Shown here piece by piece: positions 35,278-48,149 of a stretch of 64,000 nt of DNA (within the stretch, counting starts at the first letter, position 1; each line of letters starts with the position of its first letter). The DNA is from Owenia fusiformis (taxonomy: Eukaryota; Annelida; Polychaeta; Sabellida; Oweniidae). The notes beneath the pieces were generated by a model. The model saw only the letters and a program-made list of their open reading frames with translations. It did not search any database and was not told the DNA's origin. Both the position numbers and the translations under genes were made by a program. The stretch spans positions 29,001,564-29,065,563 of the forward strand of contig CAIIXF020000007.1 in NCBI GenBank assembly GCA_903813345.2. The letters run 5' to 3'.

Positions 35278-36744
35278 ATTGTTTTTGCCAGTATTCTTAT
35301 TCTTCTTATTCTTCTTATTATTCTTTGGGAGTTTTTTCAGTATCTATGAGGTATCGAGTAAGGACCATAATACAGTTTATTTAGGTTTAGTATCTAGTTG
35401 ATGGGAAATTGGGTCAAATTTTTATCTAGGTCAAAGGTCAAGAACTAGGTCAAATCCAGTACTTTGTCAATTTTTTCGATTTTCTCGGACGTCCTTCAAT
35501 ATTTTTGATCCGGGTTTTTTTCATTGTGTTTCTAATAAAAAAGTAGGTTAGGACATTGTCGATTTTATTTTTTGATATCTCTTACCGATTTTGAGATATG
35601 GCGTCCGGAAAGTAGGTCAGAACAAAAAGTTCTCCAAATTCAACATGTGAGTTATGGAATAAGTGTAGAATGTTCTCAGAAATCCGAATCTGCAAACTAA
35701 ATTTGGATCCGACTTCCGGTTCTGAAGTTATGGCGTTTTGAAAGCTCAAAAATCGCTAAATTTGGAGCCCATGTTAAGTCAATGGAAAAAAAGATTTTAT
35801 TGAAGTGAAAAATACGAAATATAGACTGAGTTCAGCTAAATATAATGAAAGCTTTTAAAAGAATTGGACCTCAAAAGCCATCTAGCTTTAACATTTGGAC
35901 ACCAAAATGCCCAGGTCAAAATCTAGGTCAAATTCAAAGTTTTTCCTTATTTTTGCGATTCTGACACTACAGATTAATTATATTCTTCGAAATTTTGTAT
36001 ACATGTAGCCAAGAGTGTGCTAATAGTGTTAGCCTTTTGCCGTCAGAAAGTATTTTGCCCCACTTTTGAGATATGGTGTCCGAAAAGTAGGTCAAAATAA
36101 AAAGTTCTCCAAATTTAACGTTTGAGTTATGAATTAAAAATAGAATTTTCTCAGAAATCCGAATCTGCAAACCAAATTTCGATCCGACTTCCGGTTTGGA
36201 AGTTATGGCGTGTCCAAAAAGTAGGTCAAAATAAAAATTCGCCAAATTTAACGTATGAGTTATGAATTAGAGGTAGAATTTTGTCAGGAATCCGAATCTT
36301 TAAATCAAATTTATATCCGACTTCCGGTTCGGAAGTTATGGCGTTTTGAAATTTTGGAAAATCGATCTGATGGTATCCTGATAGAAAGTCAAGAGTAGAG
36401 AAGAAAATATTGAAAAATTCATCCATCCTTCCTATCTGATCCTATCCTGTCCTTCCTATCTATCCTTCCTTCGTATCCTTTTCTTCCTATCCTTCCTATC
36501 CTCTCCTATCATATCCTTTTCTTCCTATCCTTCCTATCCTCTCCTATCATATCCTTTCTTCCTATTCTGTCCTATCCTTCTTTCTTATTCTATCCTATCG
36601 TTCCTTCCCATTCTATCCTATCCTACCTTCCTATGTTATCCATCCATCTTATTCTGGATGAGTCGGCTTATTTTAGATGACATGGCTTAAAAAAGTCTAG
36701 ATCTGGAGTCTGAAATTGAACTTCGTTCAATTTCCAAAGTCTAG
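35252..36744 (+). mobile_element. Helitron-like element 12 (contiguous, short)
   Basis: It starts with the second hairpin of the pair. The linker runs into TTCTTTGGGAGTTTTTTCAG. It has one monomer (36038) plus a partial unit, a TCCTATCC tail with an internal duplication (about 36419-36650), and ends CCAAAGTCTAG. In the nested model it is the insertion that split element 13. Confidence 0.65.
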
Positions 36745-38153
36745 TTATTTTTCTTTAAGAGTTTTTTCAATAACTACAAGGTATCCAGTAAAGATCATAA
36801 TACAGTCTATTTAGGTTCAGTATCTAGTTGGTGGGAAATTGGGTCAAATTTTTATCTAGGTCAAAGGTCAAGAACTAGGTCAAATCCAGTACTTTGTCAC
36901 TTTTTTCGATTTTCTCGGTCGTCCTTCAATATTTTTGATCCGGGTTTTTTCCATTGTGTTCCTAATAAAAAAGTAGGTTAGGACATTGTCGATTTTATTT
37001 TTTGATATCTCTTACCGATTTTGAGATATGGCGTCCGGAACGTAGGTCAGAACAAAAAGTTCTCCAAATTCAACATGTGAGTTATGGAATAAGTGTAGAA
37101 TGATCTCAGCAATCCGAATCTGCAAACCAAATTTCGATCCGACTACCGGTTCGGAAGTTATGGCGTTTTAAAAACTCAAAAATCGCTAAATTTGGTGCCC
37201 ATGTTAAGTCAATGGGAAAAAATATTTTTTTGAAGTGAAAAATACGGAATATAGACTGAGTTCAGCTTCATATAATCAAAGCCTTGAAAAGAAGGGGACC
37301 TCAAAAGCCATCTAGCTTCAAAATTTGAACACCGAAATGCCTAGGTCAAAATCTAGGTCAAATTCATAGGTTTTCCTTATTTTTTCGATTCTGACACTAC
37401 ACTTTAATTATATTCTTCGAAATTGTGTATACATGTAGCCAAGAATATGCTTATAGTGTTAGCCTTTCGCCGTCAGAAAGTATTTTGACCCACTTTTGAG
37501 ATATGGTGTCCGAAAAGTAGGTCAAAATAAAAAGTTCTCCAAATTTAATATCTGAGTTATGAATTAAGAGTAGAATTCTGTCAGGAATCCGAATCTGCAA
37601 ACCAAATTTCGATCCGACTTCCGGTTCGGAAGTTATGGTGTGTCCAAAAAGTAGGTCAAAATAAAAAAATCTCCAAATTTAACGTATGAGTTATGAATTG
37701 GGGGTAGAATTTTGTCAGGAATCCGAATCTGCAAACCAAATTTTGATCCGACTTCCGGTTCGGAAGTTATGGCGTTTTGAAATTTCGAGAAAAATCGATC
37801 TGATGGTATCCTGATAGAAAGTCAAGAGTAGAGAAGAAAATATTGAAAAATTCATCCATCCTTCCTATCTCATCCTATCCTATCCTTCCTATCTATCCTT
37901 CCTTCATATCTTTTCCTTCCTATCCTTCCTATCCTATCCTTTCTTCCTATTCTATTCTATCCTATCCTTCTTTCTTATTCTATCCTATCGTTCTTTCCTA
38001 TTCTATCCTATCCTACCTTCCTATTTTATTTATCCATCTCTTTCTAGATGACTCAGCTTATTCTGGATGACTCGGCTTATTCTGGATGACTCGGCTAAAA
38101 AAAGTCTAGATCTGGAGTCTGAAATTGAACTTCGTTCAATTTCCAAAATCTAG
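36745..38153 (+). mobile_element. Helitron-like element 13 (split from its 5' hairpin)
   Basis: The body begins TTATTTTTCTTTAAGAG immediately after the CTAG of element 12. Placed behind the linker at 35216-35251, it recreates the contiguous element 7/8 junction to within a couple of bases. It has one monomer (37469) and partial units, a TCCTATCC tail (about 37854-38040), and ends CCAAAATCTAG. Confidence 0.7.
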
Positions 38154-40226
38154 TTATTTTTCTTCTTATTCTTCCTCCTTACAAGATTTCTCACCAACTA
38201 GAAGAACTTACTTTAAGCTGCTTACATGATCAACTAGGGAATGTATCTTGGATTATGGGAAATTAGGTCAAATTTTTATCTAGGTCAAAGGTCAAGAACT
38301 AGGTCAAATCCAGTACTTTGTCACTTTTTCCCATTATCTCGGTCGTCCTTCAATATTTTTGATCCTGGTTTTTTTCATTGTGTTCCTCATAAAAAAGTAG
38401 AAAACCTAGGGTCGATTTAGTTTTTTGGTATCTCAAACCGATTTCGAGATATCAGTGTCCGAAAACGAGGTCCAAAAAAAATTTCACCGAATCCAATGTC
38501 TAGGATATTAGTCTTATGGGAAATTTTCTCAGGATTCCGAATCTGAAAACCAAATTTCGATCTGACTTCCGGTTCAGAAGTTATGGCGTTTTGAAAATTC
38601 AAAAATCGCTAAATTTGGTGCCCCATGTTAATTCAATGGGAAAAAATATTTTTTTGAAGTGTAAAATACGAGATATAGACTAAGCACAGCTAAACATAAT
38701 GGAAGCCCATAAAAGAAAGGGACCACAAGACCTTCTTTTCATAAAAATTTGGACACCAAAATGCCTAGGTCAAAATCTAGGTCAAATTCAAAGTTTTTCC
38801 TTATTTTTGCGATTCTGACACTACAGATTAATTATATTCTTCGAAAATTTGTGTACATGTAGCCAAGAGTGTGCTAATAGTGTTAGCCTTTTGCCGTCAG
38901 GAAGTATTTTGACCCACTTTTGAGATATGGTGTCCGAAAAGTAGGTCAAACTAAAAAGTTCTCCAAATTTAACGTATGAGTTATGAATTAAGGGTAGAAT
39001 TTTCTCAGGAATCCAAATCTGCAAACCAAATTTCAATCCGGCTTTTGGTTTGGAATTTATGTCCTTTTGATAGCTCAAAAATCACTAAATTTGGTGCCCC
39101 ATGTTATGGCAATGGGAAAAAAGATTTTTTTGAAGTGTAAAATACAAGATATAGACTGAGTACAGCTTAATTTAATGAAAGCCTATTAAAGAAGGGGACC
39201 TCGAAGGCTACTTAGCTCCAAAATTTGGACACCAAAATGCCTAGGTCAAAATCTAGGTCAAATTTATAGTTTTCCCTTATTTTTGCGATTCTGACACTAT
39301 ATTTAAATGATTTGCTTTAAAATTTTGTATACAGGTAGCAAAGAGTATGCTAATAGTGTTAGCGTTTTGCCGTCAGAAAGTATTTTGACCCACTTTTGAG
39401 ATATGGTGTCCAAAAAGTAGGCCAAAGTGAAAAGTTTTCCAAAATTAACGTATGAGTTATGAATTAAGGGTAGAATTTTCTCAGAAATCTAGATCTGCAA
39501 ACCAAATTTCGATCCGACTACTTGTTCTGAAGTTATGGCGTTTTGAGATCTCAAAAATCGCTAAATTTGGTGCCCCATGTTAAATCATTGGGACCGAATA
39601 ATTTTTTGAAGTGTAAAAATACGAGATATAGAATGAGTACAGCTAAACATAATGAAAGCCCATAGAAGAAGGGGACCTCAAAAGCTACTTTCCTTCAAAG
39701 TTTGGACACCAAAATACCTAGTTTAAAAAATCTAGGTCAAATTCATAGTTTTTTCTTATTTTGCGATTCTGACACTACACTTCAATGATATTCTCCGAAA
39801 TTTTGTATACTTGTAGCAAAAATAGCAATCCGACCCCAGGTTTAGATTCTACGCCATTTTGAAGTTTGAAATTCGCACTTGCCAGTATTCACGATGCAGA
39901 TTGATCAAATATACTTTCAAAAATTCCTGCATACCCTACTTTACCTCTCTACCTACTCAGCTACTTATTTGACTACTTACTCAATAACTTAATTAGTTAT
40001 TACTTACTTAGCAACTTACTCAGCTACTAACTCAGGTACTTACTCAGCTACTTACTCAGCTACCTACTCAGCTTTTTACTCAGTTACTTACTCAGCTACT
40101 TACTCAACTACTACTAAGGTACTTACTCAGCTAATTACTCAGTTACTTACTCAGCTCTTTACTGATCTATCTAGGTAAAATAAATCTGGAGTCTTAAATT
40201 GAACTTGTTCAATTTCACAAATCTAG
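38154..40226 (+). mobile_element. Helitron-like element 14
   Basis: The body starts TTATTTTTCTTCTTATTC and then CTTCCTCCTTAC. It has two monomers (38893, 39371) and a truncated third. The CTACTTACTCAG repeat lies at about 39930-40170 and it ends CACAAATCTAG. Bracket counting pairs it with the very first hairpin (10654), making it the outermost element of the first nested block. Confidence 0.6.
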
Positions 40227-40231
40227 TTATT

Positions 40232-40368
40232 AGACTCCAGATGAAAATCTGGAGTCTATTGCTTTCGTCAGTTTTCTTTATTATTATTAGACTCCAGATG
40301 AAAATCTGGAGTCTATTGCTTTTGCCAGTTTTCTTATTATTAGACTCCAGATTGAAAATCTGGAGTCT
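40232..40368 (+). repeat. Ladder of three 5' hairpins
   Basis: Hairpins start at 40232, 40289 and 40342. The order of linkers (GTCAGTTTTC, GCCAGTTTTC, GCCTGTTTTC) is the same as for the last three hairpins of the first ladder (10821-10952), and the following head is also the same. This ladder is therefore probably a segmental copy of the first, not an independent series of insertions. Confidence 0.65.
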
Positions 40369-42288
40369 ATTGTTTTTGCCTGTTTTCTTATTATTATTAT
40401 TCTTTTTTCTTCCTCCTTACCAAATTTCTCGTCAACTATAACAGCTTACTTAATCTAACTTACATGGTTAACTTAAGACTGTATCCGGCTTTCTGGGAAA
40501 TTAGGTCAAATTTTTATCTAGGTCAAAGGTCAAGAACTAGGTCAAATCCAGTACTTTGTCACTTTTTCCCATTAACTCGGTCGTCCTTCAATATTTTTGA
40601 TCTTGGTTTTTTTCATTGTGTTCCTCATAAAAAAGTAGAAAACCTAGGGTCGATTTAGTTTTTTGGTATCTCAAACCGATTTCGAGATATCAGTGTCCGA
40701 AAACGAGGTCCAAAAATTTTTTCTCCGAATCCAATGTCCAGCATATCAGTCTTATAGGAAATTTTCTCAGGATTCCGAATCTGAAAACCAAATTTCAATC
40801 TGACTTCCGGTTCAGAAGTTATGGCGTTTTGAAAATTCAAAAATCGCTAAATTTGGTGCCCCATGTTAATTCAATGGGAAAAAATATTTTTTTGAAGTGT
40901 AAAATACGAGATATAGACTAAGCACAGCTAAACATAATGGAAGCCCATAAAAGAAAGGGACCACAAGACCTTCTTTTCATAAAAATTTGGACACCAAAAT
41001 GCCTAGGTCAAAATCTAGGTCAAATTCAAAGTTTTTCCTTATTTTTGCGATTCTGACACTACAGATTAATTATATTCTTCCAAATTTTGTATACATGTAG
41101 CCAAGAGTGTGCTAATAGTGTTAGCCTTTTGCCGTCAGAAAGTATTTTGACCCACTTTTGAGATATGGTGTCCGAAAAGTAGGTCAAACTAAAAAGTTCT
41201 CCAAATTTAACGTATGAGTTATGAATTAAGGGTAGAATTTTCTCAGGAATCTGAATCTGCAAACCAAATTTCAATCCGACTTTTGGTTTGGAAGTTATGT
41301 TGTTTTGAAAGCTCAAAAATCGCTAAATTTGGTGCCCCATGTTATGGCAATGGGAAAAAAGATTTTTTTGAAGTGTAAAATACGAGATAAAGACTGAGTA
41401 CAGCTTCACATAATGAAAGCCTATAAAAGAAAGGGACCTCAAAAGCTAGCTAGCTTCACAATTTGGTCACCAAAATGCCTAGGTCAAAATCTAGGTCAAA
41501 TTTATAGTTTTAACTTATTTTTGCGATTCTGACACTACACTTTAATTATTTGATTCAAAATTTTGTATACAGGTAGCAAAGAGTGTGCTAATAGTGTTAG
41601 CCTTTTGCCGTCAGAAAGTATTTTGACCCACTTTTGAGATATAGTGTCCGAAAAGTAGGTCAACATGAAAGTTTCTCCAAATTTAACGTATGAGTTATGA
41701 ATTAAGGGTAGAATTTTCTCAGAAATCCAAATCTGCAAATCAAATTTCAATCCGACACCCGGTTTGGAAGTAATGGCGTTTTGAAAAATTAAAAAATTGG
41801 TATTTTGATATCCCATGTTATGTCAATTATCTTTGTCACTATTCGTCGTTATTCCTTTCTCTTTTTTCATCATGTAGCTTAAAGACAGTCCTTTCATTAT
41901 TGTAACTGTCTTTTTTGATTACTCTTACCGATTTTGAGGAATGGCGTCCGGAAAGTAGGTCAACATAAAAAGTTCTCAAAATTTAATGTATGAGTTATGA
42001 CACAAACGTAGAATTTTCTCAGAAATTTGAATCTGCAAACCAAATTTCGACCCAAATTCTGGTTAGATAGTCATAGCTGTTTGAAGTCTCGAAAAGTCGA
42101 TATTATGATATCCCCATGTTAAGCCAATGTAGACGAAGATAAGCTACTTAAGAGTTGTCTAAATGTCTGTATTCTAGATGACTCAGCTTATTCTGAATTT
42201 TTCAGCTTACAGTATTTTGGATGACTCAGCTTAAAAAAAGTTTTAAATCTGGAGTCTTAAATTGAACTTGTTCAATTTACATGTCTAG
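40342..42288 (+). mobile_element. Helitron-like element 15
   Basis: Contiguous from the third hairpin. The head and first monomers match element 1. It has two monomers (41128, 41607), then a block resembling the end of element 2. The tail has GACTCAGCTTA units near 42170-42235. It ends ACATGTCTAG. Confidence 0.65.
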
Positions 42289-43954
42289 TTATTATTATTT
42301 TTTTTCTTATTCTTCCTCCTTACAAGATTTCTCACCAACTAGAAAAACTTACTTTAAGCTGCTTACATGATCAACTAGGGAATGTATCTGGGATTATGGG
42401 AAATTAGGTCAAATTTTTGTATAGGTCAAAGGTCAAGAACTAGGTCAAATCCAGTACTTTGTCACTTTTTCCCATTATCTCGGTCGTCCTTCAATATTTT
42501 TGATCCAGGTTTTTTTCATTGTGTTCCTCATAAAAAAGTAGAAAAGCTAGGGTCGATTTAGTTTTTTGGTATCTCAAACCGATTTCGAGATATCAGTGTC
42601 CGAAAACGAGGTCCAAAAAAAAGTTCTCCGAATCCAATGTCCAGGATATCAGTCTTATAGGAAATTTTCTCAGGATTCCGAATCTGAAAATCAAATTTCG
42701 ATCTAACTTCCGGTTTAGAAGTTATGGCGTTTTGAAAATTCAAAAATCGCTAAATTTGGTGCCCCATGTTAATTCAATTGGAAAAAATATTTTTTTGAAG
42801 TGTAAAATACGAGATATAGACTAAGCACAGCTAAACATAATGGAAGCCCATAAAAGAAAGGGACCTCAAGACCTTCTTTTCATAAAAATTTGGACACCAA
42901 AATGCCTAGGTCAAAATCTAGGTCAAATTCAAAGTTTTTCCTTATTTTTGCAATTCTGACACTACAGATTAATTATATTCTTCGAAATTTTGTATACATG
43001 TAGCCAAGAGTGTGCTTATAGTGTTAGCCTTTTGCCGTCAGAAAGTATTCTGACCCACTTTTGAGATATGGTGTCCGAAAAGTAGGTCAAAATAAAAATT
43101 TCTCCAAACTCAACGTATGAGTTATGAATTAAGGATAGAATTTTCTCAGGAATCCGAATCTGCAAACTAAATTTCGATCCGACTTCCCGTTCGGAAGTTA
43201 TGGTGTTTTGAAATTTTGAGAAAAATCGATCTGATGGTATCCTGATAGAAAGTCAAGGAAAAAAGATTTTTTTTGAAGTGTAAAATACGAGATATAGACT
43301 GAGTACAGCTTAAGATAATGAATTCCTATAAAAGAAGGGGACCTCAAAAGCTACCTAATTTCAATATTTGGACACCAAAATGCCTAGGTCAAAATCTAGG
43401 TCAAATTCATAGTTTTTCCTTATTTTTAAGATTCTGGCACTACACTTTTAGGATTTGCTTCAAAATTTTGTATACATGTAGAAAAGAGTGTGCTAATAGT
43501 GATAGCCTTTTGCCGTCAGAAAGTATTTTGACCCATTTTGAGATATGGCGTCCTAAAAGTGGGTCAAAATAAAAATATCTCCAAATTTAATGTATGAGTT
43601 ATGAAATAAGGGTAGAATTTTCCCAGAAATCTGAATCTGCAAACTAAATTTCAATCCGACTTTCGGTCAAAAATTCCTACTTACCTACCTACCTACATAC
43701 CTACTCGGCTACCTACTTGGCTACCTACTTAGCTACCTACTTCTCGGCTACCTACTCAGCTACTTACTCAGCTACCTACTCAGCTACCTACTCAGCTGCT
43801 TACTCAGCTTCCTTCTCAGCTACCTACTCAGCGACTCACTCAATTACTTAATCATCTACTTACTCAGCTTGCTACTCAGTTACTTACTCAGCTACCTACT
43901 CAAGCAAATCAATCTGGAGTCTTAAATTGAACTTTGTTCAATTTACCAATCTAG
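42289..43954 (+). mobile_element. Helitron-like element 16
   Basis: No hairpin of its own. The body starts after CTAG with TTATTATTATTTTTTTTC. It has two monomers (43035, 43514). The CTACTTACTCAG repeat lies at about 43670-43910. The 3' end is a variant, with loop TTT and ACCAATCTAG. Confidence 0.6.
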
Positions 43955-46382
43955 TTATTATTATTCTTTCAGAATCTTCCTCCTTCCCAGATTTCTCACC
44001 AACTAAAAGAATTTACTTTAAGCTGCTTACATGATCAACTAGGGGCAGTACCTGGGATGATGGGAAATTAGGTCAAATTTTTATCTAGGTCAAGGGTCAA
44101 GAACTAGGTCAAATCAAGGTCAAATCAACATTCTGTCAATTATCTTCGTTGTTGTTTGTCGTAACTACTTCATCTTAGTTTCTACATGTAGCTTAGAAAA
44201 AAACAAATCGAGTGTGTGCCATCCGTTTTTTGATTACTCTTAGCGATTTTGAGATATGGCGTCCTGAAAGTAGGTCAAAACCAAAAAGTTCTCCAGATTT
44301 AACATATGAGCTATGAAATAAGGGTAGAATTTTCTCAGGAATCCGAATCTGCAAACCAAATTTTGATCCGACTTCCCGTTCGGAAGTTATGGCGTTTTGA
44401 AAGCTCAAAAATCGCTAAATTTGGTGCCCCATGTAAAGTCAATGGGAAAAAAGATTGTTTTGAAGTGAAAAATACGAAACATAGACTGAGTTCAGCTAAA
44501 TATAATGAAAGCTTTTAGAAGAAGGGGACCTCATAAGCCATCTAGCTTCAAAATTTGGACACCAAAATGCCTAGGTCAAAATCTAGGTCAAATTCAAAGT
44601 TTTTCCTTATTTTTGCGATTCTGACACAACAGATTAATTATATTCTTCGAAATTTTGTATACATGTAGCTAAGAATCTGCTCATAGTGTTAGCCTTTTGC
44701 CGTCAGAAAGTATTTTGCCCCATTTTTGAGATATGGTGTCCGAAAAGTAGGTCAAAATAAAAAATTCTCAAAATTTGACGTTTGAGTTATGAATTAAGTA
44801 TAGAATTTTCTCAGGAATCCGAATCTGCAAACCAAATTTCGATCCGACTTCCGGTTTGGAAGTTATGGCGTGTCCGAAAAGTAGGTCAAAATAAAAAAGT
44901 TTCAAATTTAACGTATGAGCTATGAATTAAGGATAGAATTTTCTCTGGAATCTAAATCTGCAAACCAAATTTCGATCCGACTTCCGGTTCGGAAGTTATG
45001 GCGTTTTGAAAGCTCAAAAATCGCTAAATTTGGTACCCCATGTTATGTCAATGGGAAAAAATATTTTTTTGAAGTGTAAAATACGAGATATAGACTAAGT
45101 ACAGCTAAACATAATGGAAGCCCATAAAAGAAGGGGACCTCAAAACCTTCTAATCTTGAAAATTTGGACAACAAAATGCCTAGGTCAAAATCTAGGTCAA
45201 ATTCAAAGCTTTTCCTTATTTTTGCGATTCTGACACTACACTTTAATTATATTCTTCGAAATTGTGTATACATGTAACCAAGAGTGTGCTAATAGTGTTA
45301 GCCTTTTGCCGTCAAAAAGTATTTTGACCCACTTTTGAGATATGGTGTCCCAAAAGTAGGTCAAAATAAAAAAATCTTCAAATGTAACGTATGAGTTATG
45401 AATAATGGGTAGAATTTTATCAGGAATCCGAATCTGCAAATCAAATTTTGATTCGACCTCCTGTTCGGAAGTTATGGTGTTTTGAAAGCTCAAAAATCGC
45501 TAAATTTGGTGCCCCATGTTATGTCAATGGGAAAAAATTTTTTTTTGAAGTGTAAAATACGAGATATAGACTGAGTACAGCTTAATATAATGAAAGCCTA
45601 TCAAAGAAGGGGACCTCGAAGGCTACTTAGCTCCAAAATTTGGACACCAAAATGCCTAGGTCAAAATCTAGGTCAAATTTATAGTTTTCCCTTATTTTTG
45701 CGATTCTGACATTATATTTAAATGATTTGCTTTAAAATTTTGTATACAGGTAGCAAAGAGTATGCTAATAGTGTAAGCGTTTTGCCGTCAGAAAGTATTT
45801 TGACCCACTTTTGAGATATGGTGTCCGAAAAGTAGGCCAAAGTTAAAAGTTTTCCAAATTTAACGTATGAGTTATGAATTAAGGGTAGAATTTTCTCAGA
45901 AATCTAGATCTGCAAACCAAATTTCGATCCGACTACTTGTCCTGGAGTTATGGCGTTTTGAAATCTCAAAAATCGCTAAATTTGGTGCCCAATGTTAAAT
46001 CAATGGGACCGAATAATTTTTTGAAGTATATAAATACGAGATATAGAATGAGTACAGCTAAACATAATGAAAGCCCATAGAAGAAGGGGACCTCAAAAGC
46101 TACTTTCCTTCAAAGTTTGGACACCAAAATACCTAGTTCAAAATCTAGGTCAAATTCATAGTTTTTTTATTTTGCGATTCTGACACTACACTTCAATGAT
46201 ATTCTCCGAAATTTTGTAAACTTGTAGCAAAGAGTGTGCTAATAATGTTAACGTTTTGCCGTCAATAAGTTTTTTGACCCACTTTTGAGATATGGTGTCC
46301 GAAATGTAGGTCAAAATAAAAAGTTCTCCAATTTTAAAGTATGAGTTATGAATTAGGGGTAGAATTTCCTCAGGAATCCGGA

Positions 46383-47520
46383 GGGTGTCTACAAAACTAA
46401 GACCTAAGACCTAAGACCTACAAAACTAAGACCCCTACGTAATAAAACTAAGACCCTGTTATAAAACTAAGACCCCCACGTTATAAAACTAAGACCCTGT
46501 TATAAAACTAAGACCCCCCACGTAATAAAACTAAGACCCTGTTATAAAACTAAGACCCCCCACGTAATAAAACTAAGACCCTGTTATAAAACTAAGACCC
46601 CCACGTAATAAAACTAAGACCCTGTTATAAAACTAAGACCCCTCACGCTATAAAACTAAAACCCCCCACGTAATAAAACTAAGACCCTGTTATAAAACTA
46701 AGACCCCCCACGTTATAAAACTAAGACCCTGTTATAAAACTAAGACCCCCCACGTAATAAAACTAAGACCCTGTTATAAAACTAAGACCCCCCACGTTAT
46801 AAAACTAAGACCCTGTTATAAAACTAAGACCCTCCACGTAATAAAACTAAGACCCTGTTATAAAACTAAGACCCCCACGTTTTAAAACTAAGACCCTGTT
46901 ATAAAACTAAGACCCCCCACGTAATAAAACTAAGACCCTGTTATAAAACTAAGACCCCCCACGTAATAAAACTAAGACCCTGTTATAAAACTAAGACCCT
47001 CCACGTAATAAAACTAAGACCCTGTTATAAAACTAAGACCCCCCACGTTATAAAACTAAGACCCTGTTATAAAACTAAGACCCCCCACGTAATAAAACTA
47101 AGACCCTGTAATAAGACTAAGACCCCCCACGTAATAAAACTAAGACCCTGTTATAAAACTAAGACCCCCCCACGTTTTAAAACTAAGACCCTGTTATAAA
47201 ACTAAGACCCCCCACGTAATAAAACTAAGACCCTGTTATAAAACTAAGACCCCCCACGTAATAAAACTAAGACCCTGTTATAAAACTAAGACCCTCCACG
47301 TAATAAAACTAAGACCCTGTTATAAAACTAAGACCCCCCACGTTATAAAACTAAGACCCTGTTATAAAACTAAGACCCCCCACGTAATAAAACTAAGACC
47401 CTGTTATAAAACTAAGACCCCCCCACGTTATAAAACTAAGACCCTGTTATAAAACTAAGACCCCCCACGTTGTAAAACTAAGACCCTGTTATAAAACTAA
47501 GACCCTGTTATAAAACTAAG
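46383..47520 (+). repeat. Foldback left arm: tandem AAAACTAAGACC units
   Basis: The outermost 50 bases have shorter units (AAGACCTAAGACCTA, CAAAACTAAGACC). The arm then settles into a two-part unit of about 42 bp, AAAACTAAGACCCTGTTAT plus AAAACTAAGACCCCCCACGTAAT. Variation is mostly in C-run length (4-7), ACGTAAT versus ACGTTAT, and a few CCTCC changes. ACGT occurs in almost every second unit. Confidence 0.85.
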
Positions 47521-48149
47521 AATCAATCATCGTGCCTTGCTCTGCTCGCGAGGTAGTCTTGCCTCTGGCACATGTGTTCCCCAGTAACATACAGATTCTA
47601 CAAAAGATAGTCTTATAGATATAGATATAAAGATTAGCTTAAGGTCTTGGAGAAGTTATTCGAAATTTACACCAAACAGGAAATTAAAAAACCATGTGAT
47701 TTTAGATTTTTTGAACTAAGATAGCAGAGTTCTGCTTTGATCTTCTGTCATTTTTACTACTCCCATTTATCATTTACATGACCAGGATCACAATGGTCAT
47801 GTCAAAATGACCCTAACCATGCTGAAATGGTTTTTCAGCCCTCTGAAAATGTGACTGAAAAAAAGTTAAAAGTAAGGGTATCGGTAAGTCACTGAACATA
47901 ATATTTTGATTTTTTCAGAAAATGTGCCCAATATATTGCTTCAAATGATAGGAGCTTTGAAAATAAGAAAAATTGTCTGAAACAAAAATTGTGGTCAGAT
48001 AAAGGAAAATAGACCTCTTTTCAAATAATTTTTTTCATTTTTTTTCATTTTTTCTCTAGACTATTTCTAGAAATTTAATCAAAATTTCAAAGCTCCTATC
48101 ATTTAGAGCAATATGTTGGACACATTTTCTGAAAAATTCAAAATATTCT
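47521..48149. repeat. Foldback central spacer with inner palindrome
   Basis: A non-coding spacer between the arms. Its right part is itself an imperfect inverted repeat. The stretch at about 47902-47966 (with CAGAAAATGTGCCCAATATA and GATAGGAGCTTTGAAA) is repeated inverted at about 48075-48147. The left part (GTGCCTTGCTCTGCTCGCGA, 47530 onward) is unlike anything else in the window. Confidence 0.7.
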
